The position numbers and the translations under genes are program-made. Below are positions 6,143-6,491 of a DNA stretch of 6,491 nt, piece by piece; within the stretch, counting starts at the first letter, position 1; each line of letters starts with the position of its first letter. Origin of the DNA: Bacteroidales bacterium. GTDB taxonomy: Bacteria > Bacteroidota > Bacteroidia > Bacteroidales > P3. The DNA is taken from contig JAFWOP010000131.1 of NCBI GenBank assembly GCA_017545365.1, forward strand, positions 1-6,491, read 5' to 3'. The notes beneath the pieces are model-generated. The model was not told the DNA's origin and ran no database searches. It was given only the letters and a program-made list of their open reading frames with translations.

Positions 6143-6491
6143 TTGAAGGAAAAAATTATATCGCCTTTACGCAGCCATACTTCTTTCCGTACATCGGCTA
6201 TTGGCAACTCATCCATGCAGCTGATTTATTCCTGATAGGAGACAATGTCCACTATATTAAACACCACTGGATTAACCGCAACCGCATCTTGGGCGAGGGT
6301 GGCCAGCCACAGTATTTCGGTATCGAAGTCTGCCACGCCTCCTGTAACCGCCTCATCTGCGAGATGAAACGGGTGGTCAGCCGCAAACAGGCGGAATACA
6401 TGTGCCGGGTGTTGAGGTTCTACTACAGCAAAGCGCCACATTACAACGAGGCTATGGAAGTCATCAGGCCCATCCTGCTGGACGAAGAACC
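6139..6491 (+). CDS. WbqC-family protein, 3' end cut by window edge
   Basis: The open frame runs 117 codons to the end of the window without a stop. Its N-terminus carries the WbqC-family signature: FTQPYFFPYIGYWQLIHAAD (residues 10-29) followed by GDNVHYIKHHWINRNRIL (34-51). Family members are about 220-240 aa, so roughly half is present. WbqC proteins occur in O-antigen and other surface-polysaccharide clusters and are not biochemically defined as far as I know. The ATGA overlap with the preceding ATP-grasp-like gene suggests translational coupling and a shared pathway. No signal peptide is seen. ATG 6139 is the natural start because the signature begins nine codons later. Confidence 0.88.
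   Translation, partial: MIEGKNYIAFTQPYFFPYIGYWQLIHAADLFLIGDNVHYIKHHWINRNRILGEGGQPQYFGIEVCHASCNRLICEMKRVVSRKQAEYMCRVLRFYYSKAPHYNEAMEVIRPILLDEE

Overview
The window looks like a polysaccharide (capsule or exopolysaccharide) locus of a Bacteroidales bacterium, probably Prevotella/Segatella-like. Four things point that way: an outer-membrane beta-barrel receptor of the Bacteroidota type, a Bacteroidota-style TAnnTTTG promoter box, a UpxY/NusG-like antiterminator placed directly before a sugar-phosphate transferase, and mostly weak or absent Shine-Dalgarno sites. No RNA gene or rRNA gives a species-level placement, so this is inference from gene families and signals.

Region 1 (1-1616) holds the barrel half of a TonB-dependent-receptor-like protein. 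A signal-peptide start at 23 is out of frame with the barrel frame (84-1616). The N-terminal carboxypeptidase-like and plug regions expected in this family are missing, so the gene looks like a deletion remnant.

Region 2 (1617-2174, about 560 bases without an intact gene) holds an inverted-repeat element with two 21-base units and T-runs on both sides, a short antisense remnant of an IS30-type transposase, a promoter-like element, and a G+C-rich leader able to form several hairpins.

Region 3 (2175-3445) is a translationally coupled pair: a UpxY-type antiterminator and a short (201 aa) monotopic phosphoglycosyl transferase. The first should keep transcription going through the operon and the second should start glycan assembly on a lipid carrier. 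The pair overlaps by ATGA.

Region 4 (3480-6491) is a radical SAM protein (CxxxCxxC, with some resemblance to spore-photoproduct-lyase-like proteins), a protein resembling circularly permuted ATP-grasp ligases, and the start of a WbqC-family protein cut by the window edge. The last two overlap by ATGA. A radical SAM enzyme, an ATP-grasp-like ligase and a WbqC-like protein directly behind an initiating sugar transferase form a candidate, functionally unassigned glycan-modification module. This is the most interesting hypothesis in the window. All genes are on the + strand and from 2175 onward could be one operon.
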